Notes: generated by a model from the sequence alone, not told the origin. DNA of 64,000 nucleotides from Rhinopithecus roxellana (GCF_007565055.1 NC_044549.1:67856882-67920881), one strand, 5' to 3'; numbered from the stretch's first letter, positions 21,660 to 33,440 are shown. Made by a program: numbers and translations.

Positions 21660-22082
21660 AAAGAAGAAAAAAAAAAAAAAAAGAAGGAGGAGGAGGAGGG
21701 AGAAGAAGGAGGAGGAGGAGAAGGAGGAAGGAGAAGGAGGAGAAAGAAGATGAAGGAGGAGGAAGATGACGAAGGAGGAGGAAGAAGAAGGAGGAGGAGG
21801 AAGAAGAAAGAGGAGGAAGAAGAAGAAGAAGGAGGGAGGAGGAGGAGGGAGGAGGAGGAGGGAGGAGGAGGAGGGAGGAGGAGGAGGGAGGAGGAGGAAG
21901 AAGAAGAAGGAGGAGGGAGGAGGAGGGAGGAGGAGGGAGGAGGAGGGAGGAGGAGGAAGAAGAAGAAGGAGGAGGAGGAGGAGGGAGGAGGAGGGAGGAG
22001 GAGGAGGGAGGAGAAGGAAGAAGAAGAAGGAGGAGGAGGAGGGAGGAGGAGGAAGAAGAAAGAAGAAAGAAGATAGAAGAAG
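21660..22082. repeat. Polypurine (GGA/GAA)n tract, about 420 bp
   Basis: Almost pure G+A on the + strand, in blocks of GGAGGA, GGGAGGA and GAAGAA with internal higher-order repeats such as 'ggaggaggagggagg' (21840-21960). The pyrimidines present are isolated. Mirror-repeat symmetry makes triplex (H-DNA) formation plausible. Long low-complexity frames on both strands, up to 268 codons of Ser/Leu/Pro or Glu/Arg/Gly, are artefacts of this composition. Confidence 0.95.
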
Positions 22083-22944
22083 ATCTAGTTCCTCCCAGGC
22101 TGGAGATTTTAGCATGGTGATGAGGAAAGTTCACTTAGGTTCATCTGTAAGATGCCAGGGTCTGTGAGGAACTGCTTCCAACCGACTAGGCGATCTCATT
22201 CCATCCAGGGTTTGGGAAAAAAAACAGGCCGCAAGGTAGGAGTCTGTAAAACAGGTTTATTGTTCAAATTTACTAAATTTCTATAGTTCTTGGAGATCCT
22301 CCCTATCTGTTTACATAAGGGAGAAGCTTTTACTGATAATTTAGTTTCTACATTTAGGGGCCAGAAAATTCTTTGACTGGGAAGGGTGGCAGTCCTGTGC
22401 GTCATAGCAATGCTTATTGACAAGATGTCAGTAGAAGCTACTGGTTGTTATAACCAGACATGCCTCCAGAGACTGGCAAGTATTTTAAGGATGCAAAAGC
22501 ACCCTCAGCTGAAGTAGAGTTGTTATCAGTTTAAAATAGAATACTATAACTTTAAATTGTTTTATGGAATTGCAAAGGTAAAGACAGAAAATACTCAACA
22601 CCCTGGTTCCACCACTTGAGCAGCATCAATGGCTGCCTGTCTCAGCCTGGCCCCAGCCCCAAGCAGGATTCAGAGCTCCTGGGAGGCTAATGTGACTGTT
22701 GTTGGCTCTGTTGCTGCTGCCGCCAGGGAAAGGTGAAGGTTTCCCATTAATTTCCAGCTAAAAATGACAAAACCAGGCAGGTTTGGGGGCCTGGGATTCA
22801 CTTCAGGCCAAGGTTAACACAAACAATCCAAAGAAAAGCAGAGAGGGCCATTGTATATATTGTATAGTTTCCAGAATACAAAGCCCTTTATGTTTATAGG
22901 TTCTGTTCCTATAAGCTAGCTACTGTAGAATTACAAAGTATTTT
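22083..22944. other. Unique-looking interval
   Basis: No repeat or gene assigned. 22610-22745 is locally GC-richer ('cctggccccagccccaagca', 'ctgttgctgctgccgccagg'), without a CpG cluster large enough to call an island. 22228-22262 ('aaaacaggtttattgttcaa') might be an antisense LTR polyadenylation region, but this is too weak to call. Confidence 0.3.
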
Positions 22945-23023
22945 CCAGTTTATTTATTTACTTTTGAGACAGGGTCTTGCTCTGTCACTCAGGCTAGAGT
23001 GCAGTAGCATGATCATATCTCAT
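22945..23023 (-). mobile_element. Short Alu 3'-end fragment, antisense
   Basis: 'ttttgagacagggtcttgct' to 'gtgcagtagcatgatcata' is the antisense 3' end of an Alu monomer, about 65 bp, with a T-rich tail at 22949-22963. It is a strongly 5'-truncated Alu or FRAM-type copy. Confidence 0.8.
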
Positions 23024-23790
23024 ATTTTACTAAAAAGTAACCTGGGCAAATTAGCCTCAGTGAGTACAAAGAGAATGGTGGTTTTCATATGGCTTGTTTC
23101 TTAGATCATGCTATAAAGCCAAAATGTTTGCACTGTTACTTATTGACAGAGAACAATGAGAGAAAAGAGTTTGCATAACTTTGACCAGATTGCTGAAGCT
23201 AATGCTTAATAAAAGAAATATATACTTTATTTATAAGTACTGCCATTTCCAAATTTTCTTAAGCAGTTCCATCCATAAGCATAACAATATATACAATAAA
23301 AATTTCCCCTTCTGCCTTCTGTTTTTTCTGGGTCTAGGCTAAACCTTTGGTTCTACTGTTTGTAGAATCTGCTTTGATATTCTTTCTCTGTGTCACCCCT
23401 TCTCCTGGACAGCAAATGTAGAAATCATTAGCTGCTTCAACAGCGAGGATTGACTGGGCTAAAAATTCGTAGGATTATATACTACAATTTTTTTTCTAAT
23501 ATATAGTATTTTATAAACATCACAAAGAAGTCTAGTTCTGCCAAGAGTTTGTAGGCAAAATACCATTCCACTATAAACAACTAGACATGCTAGAAACAAA
23601 ACACAAAGCCACTTTTAATAGGAAAGTCTTGGTATCATGCAGTCTAGACAATAATTCTTAAATTAGCATCTAGTGGTATTACAGAAAGAAAATAGAAGAG
23701 AGGTATAGAAAAATAGAAGAGATAACTTGAACAGTGAGGTAAGTCAAATGTGCTGAACAAATGATAATTTGGTATAACACAAATCTGACA
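23024..23790. other. AT-rich interval without recognised feature
   Basis: No repeat family or coding frame recognised. Composition changes at about 23790, where old L1 text becomes visible. Confidence 0.35.
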
Positions 23791-24800
23791 TGTAACAAGA
23801 TACCTAAAAGTTGCAAAAGAATGGAATTCTTAATAAATGATGGTAGGACAATCGGCTATTTATATGGAAAATAGAAAAACTCTATTATAACCTACACAGG
23901 TATGAATTCTAGACAGATTAAAGACCTAAATATTAAAAGAGAAGCTTTAAAACTTTCAAAAGAGAACATAAAAAACATTTACAACAGGGAAAACAAACCA
24001 ACAAAGATGAAAAAGATGAGAAATTTCACTACATTAAAATTAAAGATACCATAAACAGAGATAAGATATATAAGCTACATACTAGAGGAGGTACTTGGAA
24101 TGTAAATAACCCACAAACAGTTTATATAAAAAATAGTGAAAACAATAAAAATTATGAATGACCCAATAGAAAACTGAGCAAAGGATAATTCACGAAAAGG
24201 TAAGAATCACCTAACAACATATAAAAAGATATATATTCTCAATAATATTCAAAGGATCCAAAATAAAAATTAGATGTCACTTTATGCCCAGATTGGTAAA
24301 AGTTAAAATGTCTGAGCATACCAGTTGTTAGTGAGAATGTAGGAAAGAGGGAAATACTCCTACTTTGTTAGTAATATTGTCAACTGATGTGGCTAATTTA
24401 GAAAATAATTTATTAATACCAAGTGAATTGAAGATGCATTTATACTACCATCCAGGAAGCTTGTAGGTTTAGGTCTTTCCCCTAAAGCCACTCTTGCAGG
24501 AGAGCTTGAGGCAGCACAAACAAGGCCATTTATATTAGCACCCTTTGTAACAGCGAATAGTTTACACAACCCGAAAGTCTACCGATAAGAGGTGAGTAAA
24601 TATCCGTTAGTCACACAATTGAAAAATATACAGAAATTAAGTGAACAAGATTATATGAATTAAAATGAATAAATCACAAAACCATAATGAGAAGGGGAAA
24701 TGTAACTTTTTAAAATGTGTTCAATATAATCCGTTTTGTAAATTAAAAAAAAATGCACAAATAATAGCATATACTAATTATAGACATGTAGATATTTAGT
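23791..24800 (+). mobile_element. Old L1M ORF2 C-terminal fragment
   Basis: The order of decayed segments follows L1M ORF2: 'gacagattaaagacctaaat' (23915 onward), 'aaactttcaaaagagaacat', 'tactagaggaggtacttgga', 'gacccaatagaaaactgagc' (24161 onward), and 'gttagtgagaatgtaggaaa' (24329 onward). Every frame is broken. Confidence 0.65.
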
Positions 24801-24990
24801 AATGTTGCCAAAAAATATATATGGAGATTCTACACACCAAGAAGCAGATGTAAGATTTCTGCCAACCTAACAGGTCCATTCAGAGAAGATACAGGGGGAG
24901 AGACCGGAAGGAAAGCTGTGAGCCTGAGGTTTTAATGAATCCATAAGGCTTTATTTCTTTTTAAGCACAAAGTGATCTGAAGTAAATATA

Positions 24991-25295
24991 GAAAAATGGG
25001 AACATACATCCCAGCACTTTGGGAGGCCGAGACGGGCGGATCACGAGGTCAGGAGATCGAGACCATCCTGGCTAATACGGTGAAACCCTGTCTCTACTAA
25101 AAAATACAAAAAACTAGCCGGGTGAGGTGGTGGGCACCTGTAGTCCCAGCTACTTGGGAGGCTGAGGCAGGAGAATGGCGTAAACCCGGGAGGCGGAGCT
25201 TGCAGTGAGCTGAGATCCAGCCACTGCACTCCAGTCTGGGCAACACAGCAAGACTCCGTCTCAAAAAAAAAAAAAAAAGAAAAATGGGAACATAC
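24991..25295 (+). mobile_element. Young AluY-type SINE with perfect target duplication
   Basis: The Alu body is 25008-25278, 5'-truncated to start at 'atcccagcactttgggaggc'. The 17-bp duplication 'gaaaaatgggaacatac' is identical at 24991-25007 and 25279-25295, showing a recent insertion by L1 machinery. Its right arm has 'ggtgaggtgg' (25121-25130), 'gcgtaaaccc' (25179-25188) and 'gagatccagccactg' (25212-25226). I associate these states with Old World monkey AluY lineages; human AluY usually has 'gcgtgaaccc' and 'gagatcgcgccactg'. Confidence 0.95.
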
Positions 25296-25344
25296 TTAAT
25301 ATCTTGACAGTGAATAAATGGACTTATGTTTTAATTGAATAAAA

Positions 25345-25430
25345 CTTTAATAGCACTTATTATATGCCTGGCACTTTACTGAGCACTTAACATAAATTAA
25401 TAATCTTCATTATGTTTCTCTGCATGATGA
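25345..25430 (-). mobile_element. MIR SINE fragment, antisense
   Basis: 'tagcacttattatatgcctg' followed by 'ctgagcacttaacataaat' is the antisense 3' part of MIR. Confidence 0.65.
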
Positions 25431-27189
25431 AATATTTCATATATAAACATTCTTGTTGAATTAAATAAAATATCTAGAGGGAGATACCAAGCATGATTTC
25501 ACAAAATGGGCAGGAATTTGAGAGTAAGGAGATTATAATTTTTATTTTCAACATTGCTATTATTTTTAAGTGTTAAAATTAGCTTACATTTCTTTGTAGT
25601 TTAAAAACATTTTAAACAGTAATGTAAATATAATTATGATGAGTATCACTGAGTGAGCATCCAAAAGGAGAGAAGGAGCACATTCTGTAAGAAAAATCGT
25701 TAAAATAAAGCAGACATGGCCAGACCCTATTGTCTGAAAGAAATTAGAGGACTGAAAGACTAGTATTAAAAAGCAGATAGATGTTGTGATATCACAGGTA
25801 GATGTGCAATATGCGTATAGGTGCCCATTTCATAAAAGGCTGACTAGTCATTTGTGTTGTATTGATGGTCAAAAAAAAAAAGAAGAGTCATTAAGCAGAA
25901 TGTGTGCTGGACAAGAAACAAAGTTTAAAAATTTCTTGAAGTCAAGGAGGATAGAAGTAAGTTAATGGAGCAATCTCTTATGTCTTGCCAAGCAACTGAA
26001 AATAGGTCTGGTGAGACTACAGCATGAGACTCCAGCCGCACTGGAAACCTAGATTGTCTTGCCCTCCAGAAGTCCTCCTAAATGACATATTCATCAGGGA
26101 AAAGAGTTGACAAAATCTTTCATTCCCAGCCCTGTGGTAATGATGCTTGGACTCCCACTGAGCCAATATGAAGTGAAAACTTTCAGAAGAAAATCTGTTA
26201 GCATCAATTAAGTGATAAAACAGTCAAACTTACTGATAATGTGTGTGAGCATGTCTAACACATTCCATCTTAATGAGGTGATCTCGGTTAATGCATTAAT
26301 TACTTCTTGTAGCTCTTGTGTTGTAGTGATAACAATATCCCCCATAGAAATGCTGCTTCTTGGTCCATGTGGGGTATTTCTCTGATAGAACCAGAAATAA
26401 TAGCAGCACTCTTCTTAGACTATCAAGAGATACACAACGCTATTCAAGCAATTTGAATTCAAGGGATATTTTCCAAAGTCTCTACTAATTTGGATTAGTT
26501 ACTGAAAATGAATTTTGGGATTGGTTGTCAGCCTCTCTTATACTGGAGTCTGTCCAGTATTCATCCCCTACTCCTCGCTGTTAACAGAACCCATTTTTGT
26601 TTAGGTATTTCTCTCTTACCCACTTAACCTATGTGCTTCAGAGAAACTACTACCTGCTATAACCCTATCCTCATCCACCACCCTCCTGAGTTCCCTATGC
26701 AGGCCTGTGTGTTCTAAGGGGGTGCTAATTGTTTGTATGTAGGCACTTAACCCCAAAGTCTTTTTTCTACATGCTCCAGCAGGGGAATGGTAGCCTACAA
26801 ATGACATTTCTTAGAGTATTTTGTCAGCTGGGTCTTGTCATTAAGAGGCACTGGATAGGAAATAAGAAGGGGTAGGGATGGAAAAGCTATTGTCTTCCTG
26901 CTTCCAGTTCTGGCAAATTATTCAGTAGCTGAAAGAACCTGTAGATGATTATAGATTCTAGCACACAAAATGGGACAGAGGTCTTTTGCTTTCTTACCCA
27001 GTGACAGAGCAGGATCTTCATCAGAAGCAGCACCAATTCCTACACCCAGCATTGTACCACCTGCCCCCTTTCTTTCTTTGCAAGGATAGGGGGCAAGGCA
27101 ATAGTGGCTTATTGCAGTTACTGGCCTCTGGCTAATTTCTCTGACTCCTTGATCACTCCACTCTTGTAATAATTCTGTTACCGAATCTC
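25431..27189. other. Alu-free interval, no gene recognised
   Basis: About 1.7 kb without recognised transposon, RNA gene or coding frame. Open frames are at most 63 codons. An A10 run lies at 25871-25880. The interval belongs to the long Alu-free stretch that runs to 48.5 kb. Confidence 0.35.
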
Positions 27190-27420
27190 TGTATTTCTTT
27201 TTCCTTCCAGGGAACTGACTGATGCTAAAATTAATCTCATCCTACTGCCAGTGATAGGTTCAAGCATAGGTATACTTTATGTTTCGAGCCAATGAGAATG
27301 CAGGAAACATTTGCTGGTAAAGTCTGGGATTATTTTGCTTTCATTTTCTGGGACACTTTCCCGTAGCTTCTCTCTTTTCTCCTAACACTGTCCCATGTTT
27401 AGTTCCTACAGCTATTTTAA
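27190..27420 (+). mobile_element. Possible MaLR-type LTR fragment
   Basis: The order 'ccagtgataggttcaagcat', 'gagccaatgagaatgcagga' and 'tttgctggtaaagtctggga' resembles a segment common in old MaLR-type LTRs. The similarity is partial and I am not sure. Confidence 0.3.
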
Positions 27421-28239
27421 TCACCCTCCCGGAGATTTCAGTCCCAACAGAGGAAAGCAGGGTCAAAAGACCTCTAGAAAAATACACTTGAGCAAGCATA
27501 TTTTGTCATCCCTGATACACACCCTACTTCTGAACTCACAATAATAGGAAGTCATAAATGTCTTTATTTTTAAGTCCCTGTGGGAAGGGATTTCTGTTAT
27601 TTTCTGATTGCTGACACAGCCATAATCTATGAAATGGATTGTCTAGGAAGAAATTCCTGGATCTAGATAACTCAGCAGATGGACATGCTGGGCAGCACTA
27701 CAAGCCTGTGGCGAGGACACAGAATGTCTGAGTGCTCCCTCTAGGGTATTTAGACCACATAATGACTTTGGGGGTTTCTTCAGTAGTTCCCTTAAATTCC
27801 AGTGGTCTTTCATAGAAGATATACATTAAAAGAACATAATTGGCCATGTTTGCATATCCAGGACATATGACACAAGAAAGGCCATCTTTAAGGTAAAAAA
27901 AAAAAATGCTCTGGAATTTCAGACTCAGTGGCTCAGAAAAAGTCTTAGACATTTAATAGTCAGAACACCTGAGAAATCTGGGGACAAATTTTTTTTCTCG
28001 TTTTGTTCTGGGGGAACCTAAAATTTTCTGTTTTTCTTTTTAATCTGAAATACTTATCACACTAATAATAGAATTTTTTTTCCAAGCATCCTTCAAAGTC
28101 CAAGGTCACTCTTCTAGTCTGTTTCTCTCTCTGAAGCATCTCTTTCATCCTATGAGTCATTAATACTTTTGATTTCACTCTCTAAGTCTCCTTCCATTCA
28201 CTCACCTTCATCCCAGCCATAGGCTTTTTAGTCAACTTC
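27421..28239. other. Interval without recognised feature
   Basis: AT-rich, with pyrimidine-rich patches near 28100-28200. No motif-bearing frame; the minus-strand frame 27698-27952 (84 codons) has no recognisable domain. Confidence 0.35.
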
Positions 28240-28450
28240 ATTTCAGGCTGGAACTGGTCCCCTTCCTAACTCATCTCTGACTTGATAATTATCATTCTAC
28301 CAGCACAACTTATGCCATATGTTCATCCTATACCCTATTGCCTTTGCATGGAAGGCCAAACTCATTTAAAATTAGATTCCAACTTGCCTTTCTACTCTTA
28401 TCTCTTCCTTTCCTTGCCTTCCCTGGTTATAATCCTGGTACTCTATATTT
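28240..28450 (+). mobile_element. Possible L2-type LINE fragment
   Basis: The text around 28335-28410 ('ctattgcctttgcatggaag', 'gccaaactcatttaaaatta') follows, in decayed form, a widespread old LINE segment. Weak call. Confidence 0.35.
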
Positions 28451-28564
28451 AACTGGAGGAATATTCACTTTTCCTCAAACAACATATTTACATGCATATC
28501 TATGAGCCTTGTTCAATATTGTTCTGTTTTCCTGGAAATCTTACTCATTTCTATATTCAGAATA

Positions 28565-28660
28565 CATGTGCTGAAAACCTATGTGCTGAATACAGTCCAA
28601 GGCACTGGGCATTCAAAAATGATACATGCCTTGGGCATTCATGCATAACTCCACGGAGAA
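28565..28660 (-). mobile_element. L2 3'-end fragment, antisense
   Basis: 'aaaacctatgtgctgaatac', then 'ccaaggcactgggcattcaa', resembles the antisense 3' end of L2. Confidence 0.45.
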
Positions 28661-28764
28661 TATATAAATGTATACAAATAAAATATAGTGTCCTAAGTAC
28701 TATCATAGAGTTGCGTTTGAATCATACATGGTTTGAACACATCTTGCATAGTATTATCTGTCTA

Positions 28765-28842
28765 TCTACACAATAAAGTTTGCAAGGGTAAAGAGTGTAT
28801 TGTATTCATTTTGCATTACCTATCCTTAACCTGGAGCCCATA
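28765..28842 (+). mobile_element. L2 3'-end fragment next to GGAA repeat
   Basis: 'caagggtaaagagtgtattg' and 'ccttaacctggagcccata' follow the L2 3' region. The GGAA array begins where the L2 3'-terminal short repeat would be, so the array may have grown from the L2 tail. Confidence 0.5.
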
Positions 28843-28843
28843 A

Positions 28844-29522
28844 GGAAGGAAGGAAGGAAGGAAGGAAGGAAGGAAGGAAGGAAGGAAGGAAGGAAGGAAG
28901 GAAGGAAGGAAGTAGAGAGAAATAGAAAAAGAAAGAAAAAGAGAGAAAGAAAGAGAGAAAGAAAGAGAAAAAGAAAAAAGACAGAAAGGGAGAGAAAGGA
29001 GGGGAAGGAGAGAAGGGAAGGAAAGAAGGGAAGGAGAGAAGGGAAGGAGAGAGAAAGGAGAGAAGGGAAGGAGAGAGAGAAAGGAGAGAAGGGAATGAGA
29101 GAGAGAAAGGAGAGAAGGGAATGAGAGAGAGAAAGGAGAGAGAGAAAGGAGAGAGACAGATAGAGAGAGACAGAGAGAGAAATAGAAAAAGAAAAGGAAA
29201 GAGAAAGAAAGAAGGAGAGAAAGAGAAAAAGAGGGAAAAAAGAGAGGGAGAGAAAGGAGGGGAAGGAGAGAAGGGAAAGAGAGAAAGGAGAGAAGGGAAA
29301 GAGAGAGAAAGGAGAGAAGGGAAAGAGAGAGAAAGGAGAGAAGGGAAAGAGAGAGAAAGGAGAGAAGGGAAAGAGAGAGAAAGGAGAGAAGGGAAAGAGA
29401 GAGAAAGGAGAGAAGGGAATGAGAGAGAGAAAGGAGAGAAGGGAAGGAGAGAGAGAAAGGAGAGAAGGGAAGGAGAGAGAGAAAGGAGAGAAGGGAAGGA
29501 GAGACAGAAAGGAGAGAGAAAG

Positions 29523-29554
<32 letters not shown>

Positions 29555-29565
29555 GAAACCTCTTT
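28844..29565. repeat. GGAA microsatellite and purine tract, about 720 bp
   Basis: 28844-28911 is 17 uninterrupted GGAA units. It continues as a nearly pyrimidine-free tract of GAAA, GAGA and GGAGA blocks, with a higher-order unit of about 20-22 bp built on 'gagagaaaggagagaaggga' repeated many times at 29240-29520. Only scattered C or T interrupt it. Glu/Arg/Lys/Gly-only frames of 109 and 148 codons are composition artefacts. Confidence 0.95.
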
Positions 29566-30959
29566 AAACTAGTCTAGCTACACTGTTCGGTGTCAGAACT
29601 ATTGACATTTTACTTTAGCACAAGAGCTCTTTTCCCATTAATCACCTCTTACAGTAGAAAATGACTCTGACTTCTGGGACTGCTTGCGGGGGAGAATGTT
29701 AACAGACCTTTCAGTAGCTGCAGTTTTCTTGTTGCCCATTGATGGATCAAGAACTAATTCCCAAACTATTTTCAAGGCAACCTGGTAAGTAAATAATATT
29801 TATTCAAGCGACACTAAGCCATTTGGCATGATTTCAACAGTAAAGAAAGAGCACTTTGAGAAAGGGCTTGTGGTATAAATAGGGTTGGCTCATAATTGTA
29901 TGGGTGATGCCTCTGTTCATCTCCTGATAGGAAGGCTAGGAAATAGTTCTTTATAACTAGCTTTGTTTAATATTTTGCTTATTCTTTCTGCCATCCTCAT
30001 TTCAGATCTGAATGACAGTATAATCAGACAGAACTAAAGCATCATCCCAGCAGAGAAGAGGAAGAGGCGATTAGGCCCTATTGATAAAGCAAATGAATTC
30101 TAGTTCATCCAAGGGAAAAAAATAATGTTCAGGCTACAAGACAATGACCACTTTTTTCCCAAGCAGTGGGAGATTTATCAGTGATAAATGCTTGCTTAGG
30201 TTTATTTTCTGAATCCATTTTCTTGCATTTATAAAGGAGAAATGCTGAAAAATGGAATTCTTATGTTCCATTCATAATGGCTTTCAAGGATGATCTTGCA
30301 TCTTTTAAAATCCATTCCTCTGACTGGTGGAAGACTTTCACCTCCTTAGACATCCATCTAAGACAGCACTTCTTTTTTCATGTTTTAGAAAGAGAGAAAT
30401 GGTTTCAAAGGGGCTTGTCATTTGTTTTGAAAGAGGGTAAACACTTTATTGTGTTTGTGTGTAGGTCACATCATATTCATTCCACTTGTGCAGGTAACCA
30501 ATGAAAGGGCACTTGTCCAAAATGGATATTGCTTTGACATTCAGATAATAAGAATGGGAGACTGGAAATGGGAAGTGACATGATTGAGTCCCATAAACAT
30601 GGAAAAGCACAGAAAGAGTTTGGAAGAAAGCAGTGTGAGGGGTGACAGGGAGGGTATTGTTGCATGTTTACTCCAAGCCCGTAGTAAAAGCCCATAAACA
30701 TTTATGACAAGCCAGAATAATTAACTGCTTATGGTTTTCAAACCAGAACCAGCTGCATCACAATAAACACTATATGATTGGAGAGATACCTAAAGATGGA
30801 TAAGATTCTAACTTTAAAAATTATTTTATTTTTTGATCTCATTCTATTTATAAATATTTTGGGGTGTATTTCTGAAAGAGAAGGATTTTTTGAAAATACA
30901 GCCATAATAGTGGTATTGAACACAAATGAAACGACACTTCATCAACAAATTTTCAAATA
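29566..30959. other. Interval without recognised feature
   Basis: Unique-looking, AT-rich DNA. The + strand frame 30277-30504 (75 codons) has no recognisable motif. No transposon recognised. Confidence 0.35.
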
Positions 30960-31105
30960 GCTAGTCAGTATTCAAATTCTCCCAATTGTCTAATGAACTT
31001 TAAAAATGTGTTTGAATTGGGATCCAAAAATTATCCCGTATGACAGGTTTCTAAGTCTTTGCCATGTCTGTTAATCTATAGGTTACTTTTCCAACTCTTT
31101 CTGCT
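30960..31105 (-). mobile_element. L1M 3'UTR scrap, antisense
   Basis: 'cagtattcaaattctcccaa', 'ttgtctaatgaactttaaaa', 'gtttgaattgggatccaaaa' and 'gttaatctataggttac' follow the same antisense L1M 3'UTR type seen from 8786. Confidence 0.65.
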
Positions 31106-31144
31106 TCCCTGTGAAAGATCCTTATTATTGGTTCTAAAATGAAG

Positions 31145-31195
31145 CAGAGTCCCTGGCACATAGTGAAGATTAGTAAATATTTATAGAATAAAGGA
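31145..31195 (+). mobile_element. L2 or MIR 3' scrap
   Basis: 'gtccctggcacatagtgaag' followed by 'agtaaatatttatagaataa' matches the shared L2/MIR 3' end. Confidence 0.5.
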
Positions 31196-31414
31196 CAGAG
31201 AAAGAATATCCTCCACTGCCCTGCTTGTGGTTGGAACAATTATTTCTACAATGATCACCTTTTTGTTTTCCCCTTTCGCCTACCTGTAGCCTCTCATTGA
31301 GCTCCTTTGCTGTTCTACAGGCTTTAAAAATGAAGCAGGCCCATTCACGTTCCCCAACCTGTGGCACGTGAAGCCCTTCTCTGTGTTCCTTTCAAGACTC
31401 TCAGCCTCTCATAA

Positions 31415-31570
31415 TGCACTGAATAAACCACTTTGTGTTTTCCTTCCCAAATGAGGATATTGTACACAACTTGAAGGCAGTAACCATTCTTAATTGATCT
31501 CCTATCTCCAGTTCCTAAAATACTTTCCATCACAGAGTATACTCTCAATGAATGTTTTCTGTTGTTGATA
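31415..31570 (+). mobile_element. L2 3'-end fragment
   Basis: 'cacaacttgaaggcagtaac', 'tctcctatctccagttccta' and 'actctcaatgaatgttttct' follow the L2 3' end. Confidence 0.55.
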
Positions 31571-32412
31571 AAAATTACAATGAATGTCAATTCTCACTTA
31601 CAGACTTAAGAATTAAAGAGAAAGGCCATAGAAATGTTCAAAGCTAGCATTCTTTCCCCCTCATGTGTAGATTCTAGCTTTCCACGGGCTCCTAAACAAT
31701 TACCAGTTAAGCATTGCTCTTTGAATCACAGTGTTTTTTTAGTTAAGAATGGATATGGTTCATTTTGGATCTGTGTGCATGCAGCAGTTTCCTAGTGCAT
31801 TTTAATTAACTCCAGTTTTGGTTTTACACAAAGAATAGTAGTAAAAAGGCAAAAGAAAATATGTTCCTAGAGTGATCATCAGTACTGATACCTCAGAGGA
31901 AATAGCTGAGCTACAGCAGCAATTCTAAATTGGAGCTTGCTACAGGACTGTGCAGGGGTAAAAATACATTTGCACTGAGAAGAAAGACTACAATTCCATT
32001 TCTGATCAATAGTGAAGCACCCTGCCAAAGCATGGCTAAGGAGTCAAGTTACTGTTTTTAAACGTATTTTTTCTCTCCAGTCATTGCTCTCAGTGAGAAC
32101 CTGGTAGTAGTGGTACAAAATGGGGCATATTTAAAGTGACAGGGCACTTCTCCAGTGGCCTCCCATACTCTAGCTGCAAGCTTCTGTTTCACTAAAGTAG
32201 GATCAATTTTTAAACCCCAAGTAGCACTTTAGCTTTCTTAACTGAAGATCTGAGATATATACTTATATTCCAAGTAACACTGAAATTTCTGAAAAATTAA
32301 AGCTTGAAGCCATGACTTTTATCTATTGTCAGCTGGCTGGAAGGTAAAAATAGAGATAGACTAACCTGCCATATGACAAAAATGGGGAGGTGGTGTGTAT
32401 TCTAAGAAGTGC

Positions 32413-32451
<39 letters not shown>

Positions 32452-33009
32452 CCAGAGCTGCTTAGAGATGGCTGGCAAAAAAATGATTCGGGATTAAGCC
32501 TAGGAAAGTAAATACTAATGGATTTGAACAAAAGGATCTGGAGGAAACAAGTATTTCATGGCAGAAGGGTAATTGAAAAGGTGATGACCTAAAAACCCCT
32601 TTGGATACTAATGGAGCTATGTACCATGTGGTCTTTGTTTTTCCTCCCAAATACCTAACTTCGTCTCTTGTTCCTAATTTCCAGAGTTAAATTTCCAGGC
32701 CGAATTTAGCCCAACATGTCAATATATGCATAGCCATATGAGATATGTAAGTATTAACTCATCATCTACCAGTTCCTCAAACATTTACGATACAAAACAC
32801 AAAATAGGATTCAATTCTTGTTGATTCAATCTAGTTGAGGATAGTACAGTTAACAAATTTGTCTCATTTATATGATATTGGTAAAAATAATTTCCCTCGA
32901 ATTGAATGCAATTTTTAAAATAAAACCTCTGGAAAATAAACCATGCATCACTGGTCATTTAAAACCCATTTTAAAGCAATTCAATAGCATCTAGAGCAAA
33001 GTTTACAGA
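31571..33009. other. Interval without recognised feature; A30 run
   Basis: No named repeat or gene apart from the A30 homopolymer at 32418-32447. The reverse frame 32462-32650 (62 codons) has no motif. Confidence 0.35.
32418..32447. repeat. A30 homopolymer
   Basis: Thirty A in a row with no SINE, LINE or processed pseudogene body upstream and no flanking duplication. It is best called a simple repeat. Confidence 0.9.
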
Positions 33010-33440
33010 AGATGCTGTCAGGGTGTCTCTCATTTCCTACACCACTGAATGTTTCCGATCTCTCTCTGCATGAGGACACAATCTGTCCAGAAAGCTCATG
33101 TGGACTCTTCAAGATAGGATAGAAGTGCCAGGAAATGAATGTCCCCAGGAGCAACCATTAACCAGAGATACGTGGGAAGATGTGGATAAACACTTGAGCT
33201 TGCTTGCCCTCAGTGAGCAATGCTGTAGTGTATGCTATAGTTTATCAGTGTGTCCTCTGTGTGACTGAGTTTGAAATTACAACCTCAACGTGTCTTAACT
33301 GCCTTTCCCTCCTTCCATGTCTCTCTTTCCCACTCTCCCACTGCACTCTCTGAAGTTACTTCCCAAATAAACTATTAGAATTCAAGTTATTGTCTCAAGA
33401 TAGGCTTTAGGGGGACCTCAAACATTGACGATGATACACA
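33010..33440 (+). mobile_element. Probable old ERVL/MaLR-type LTR
   Basis: The 3' part has an LTR layout: a pyrimidine-rich patch (33300-33350), AATAAA at 33366-33371 in 'cccaaataaactattagaat', then 'attgtctcaagataggcttt', which resembles the U5 end of old LTRs. The 5' edge is not visible and the family is unknown. Confidence 0.4.

Noticed and set aside
21328..22134. 268-codon minus-strand frame rich in Ser, Leu and Pro, plus Glu/Arg/Gly frames on the other strand
   Set aside because: It arises from the GGA/GAA simple repeat and an antisense Alu. All frames are open because the tract almost lacks stop codons. It is not a gene.
28844..29565. CRISPR array
   Set aside because: Repeats are contiguous low-complexity purines without spacers, in a primate genome.
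28795..29567. Glu/Arg/Lys/Gly-rich frames of 109 and 148 codons
   Set aside because: Composition artefact of a purine-only tract; no domain and no conserved start.
32418..32447. A30 run as the tail of a processed pseudogene
   Set aside because: No gene-like body or target duplication upstream; a simple repeat is the better call.
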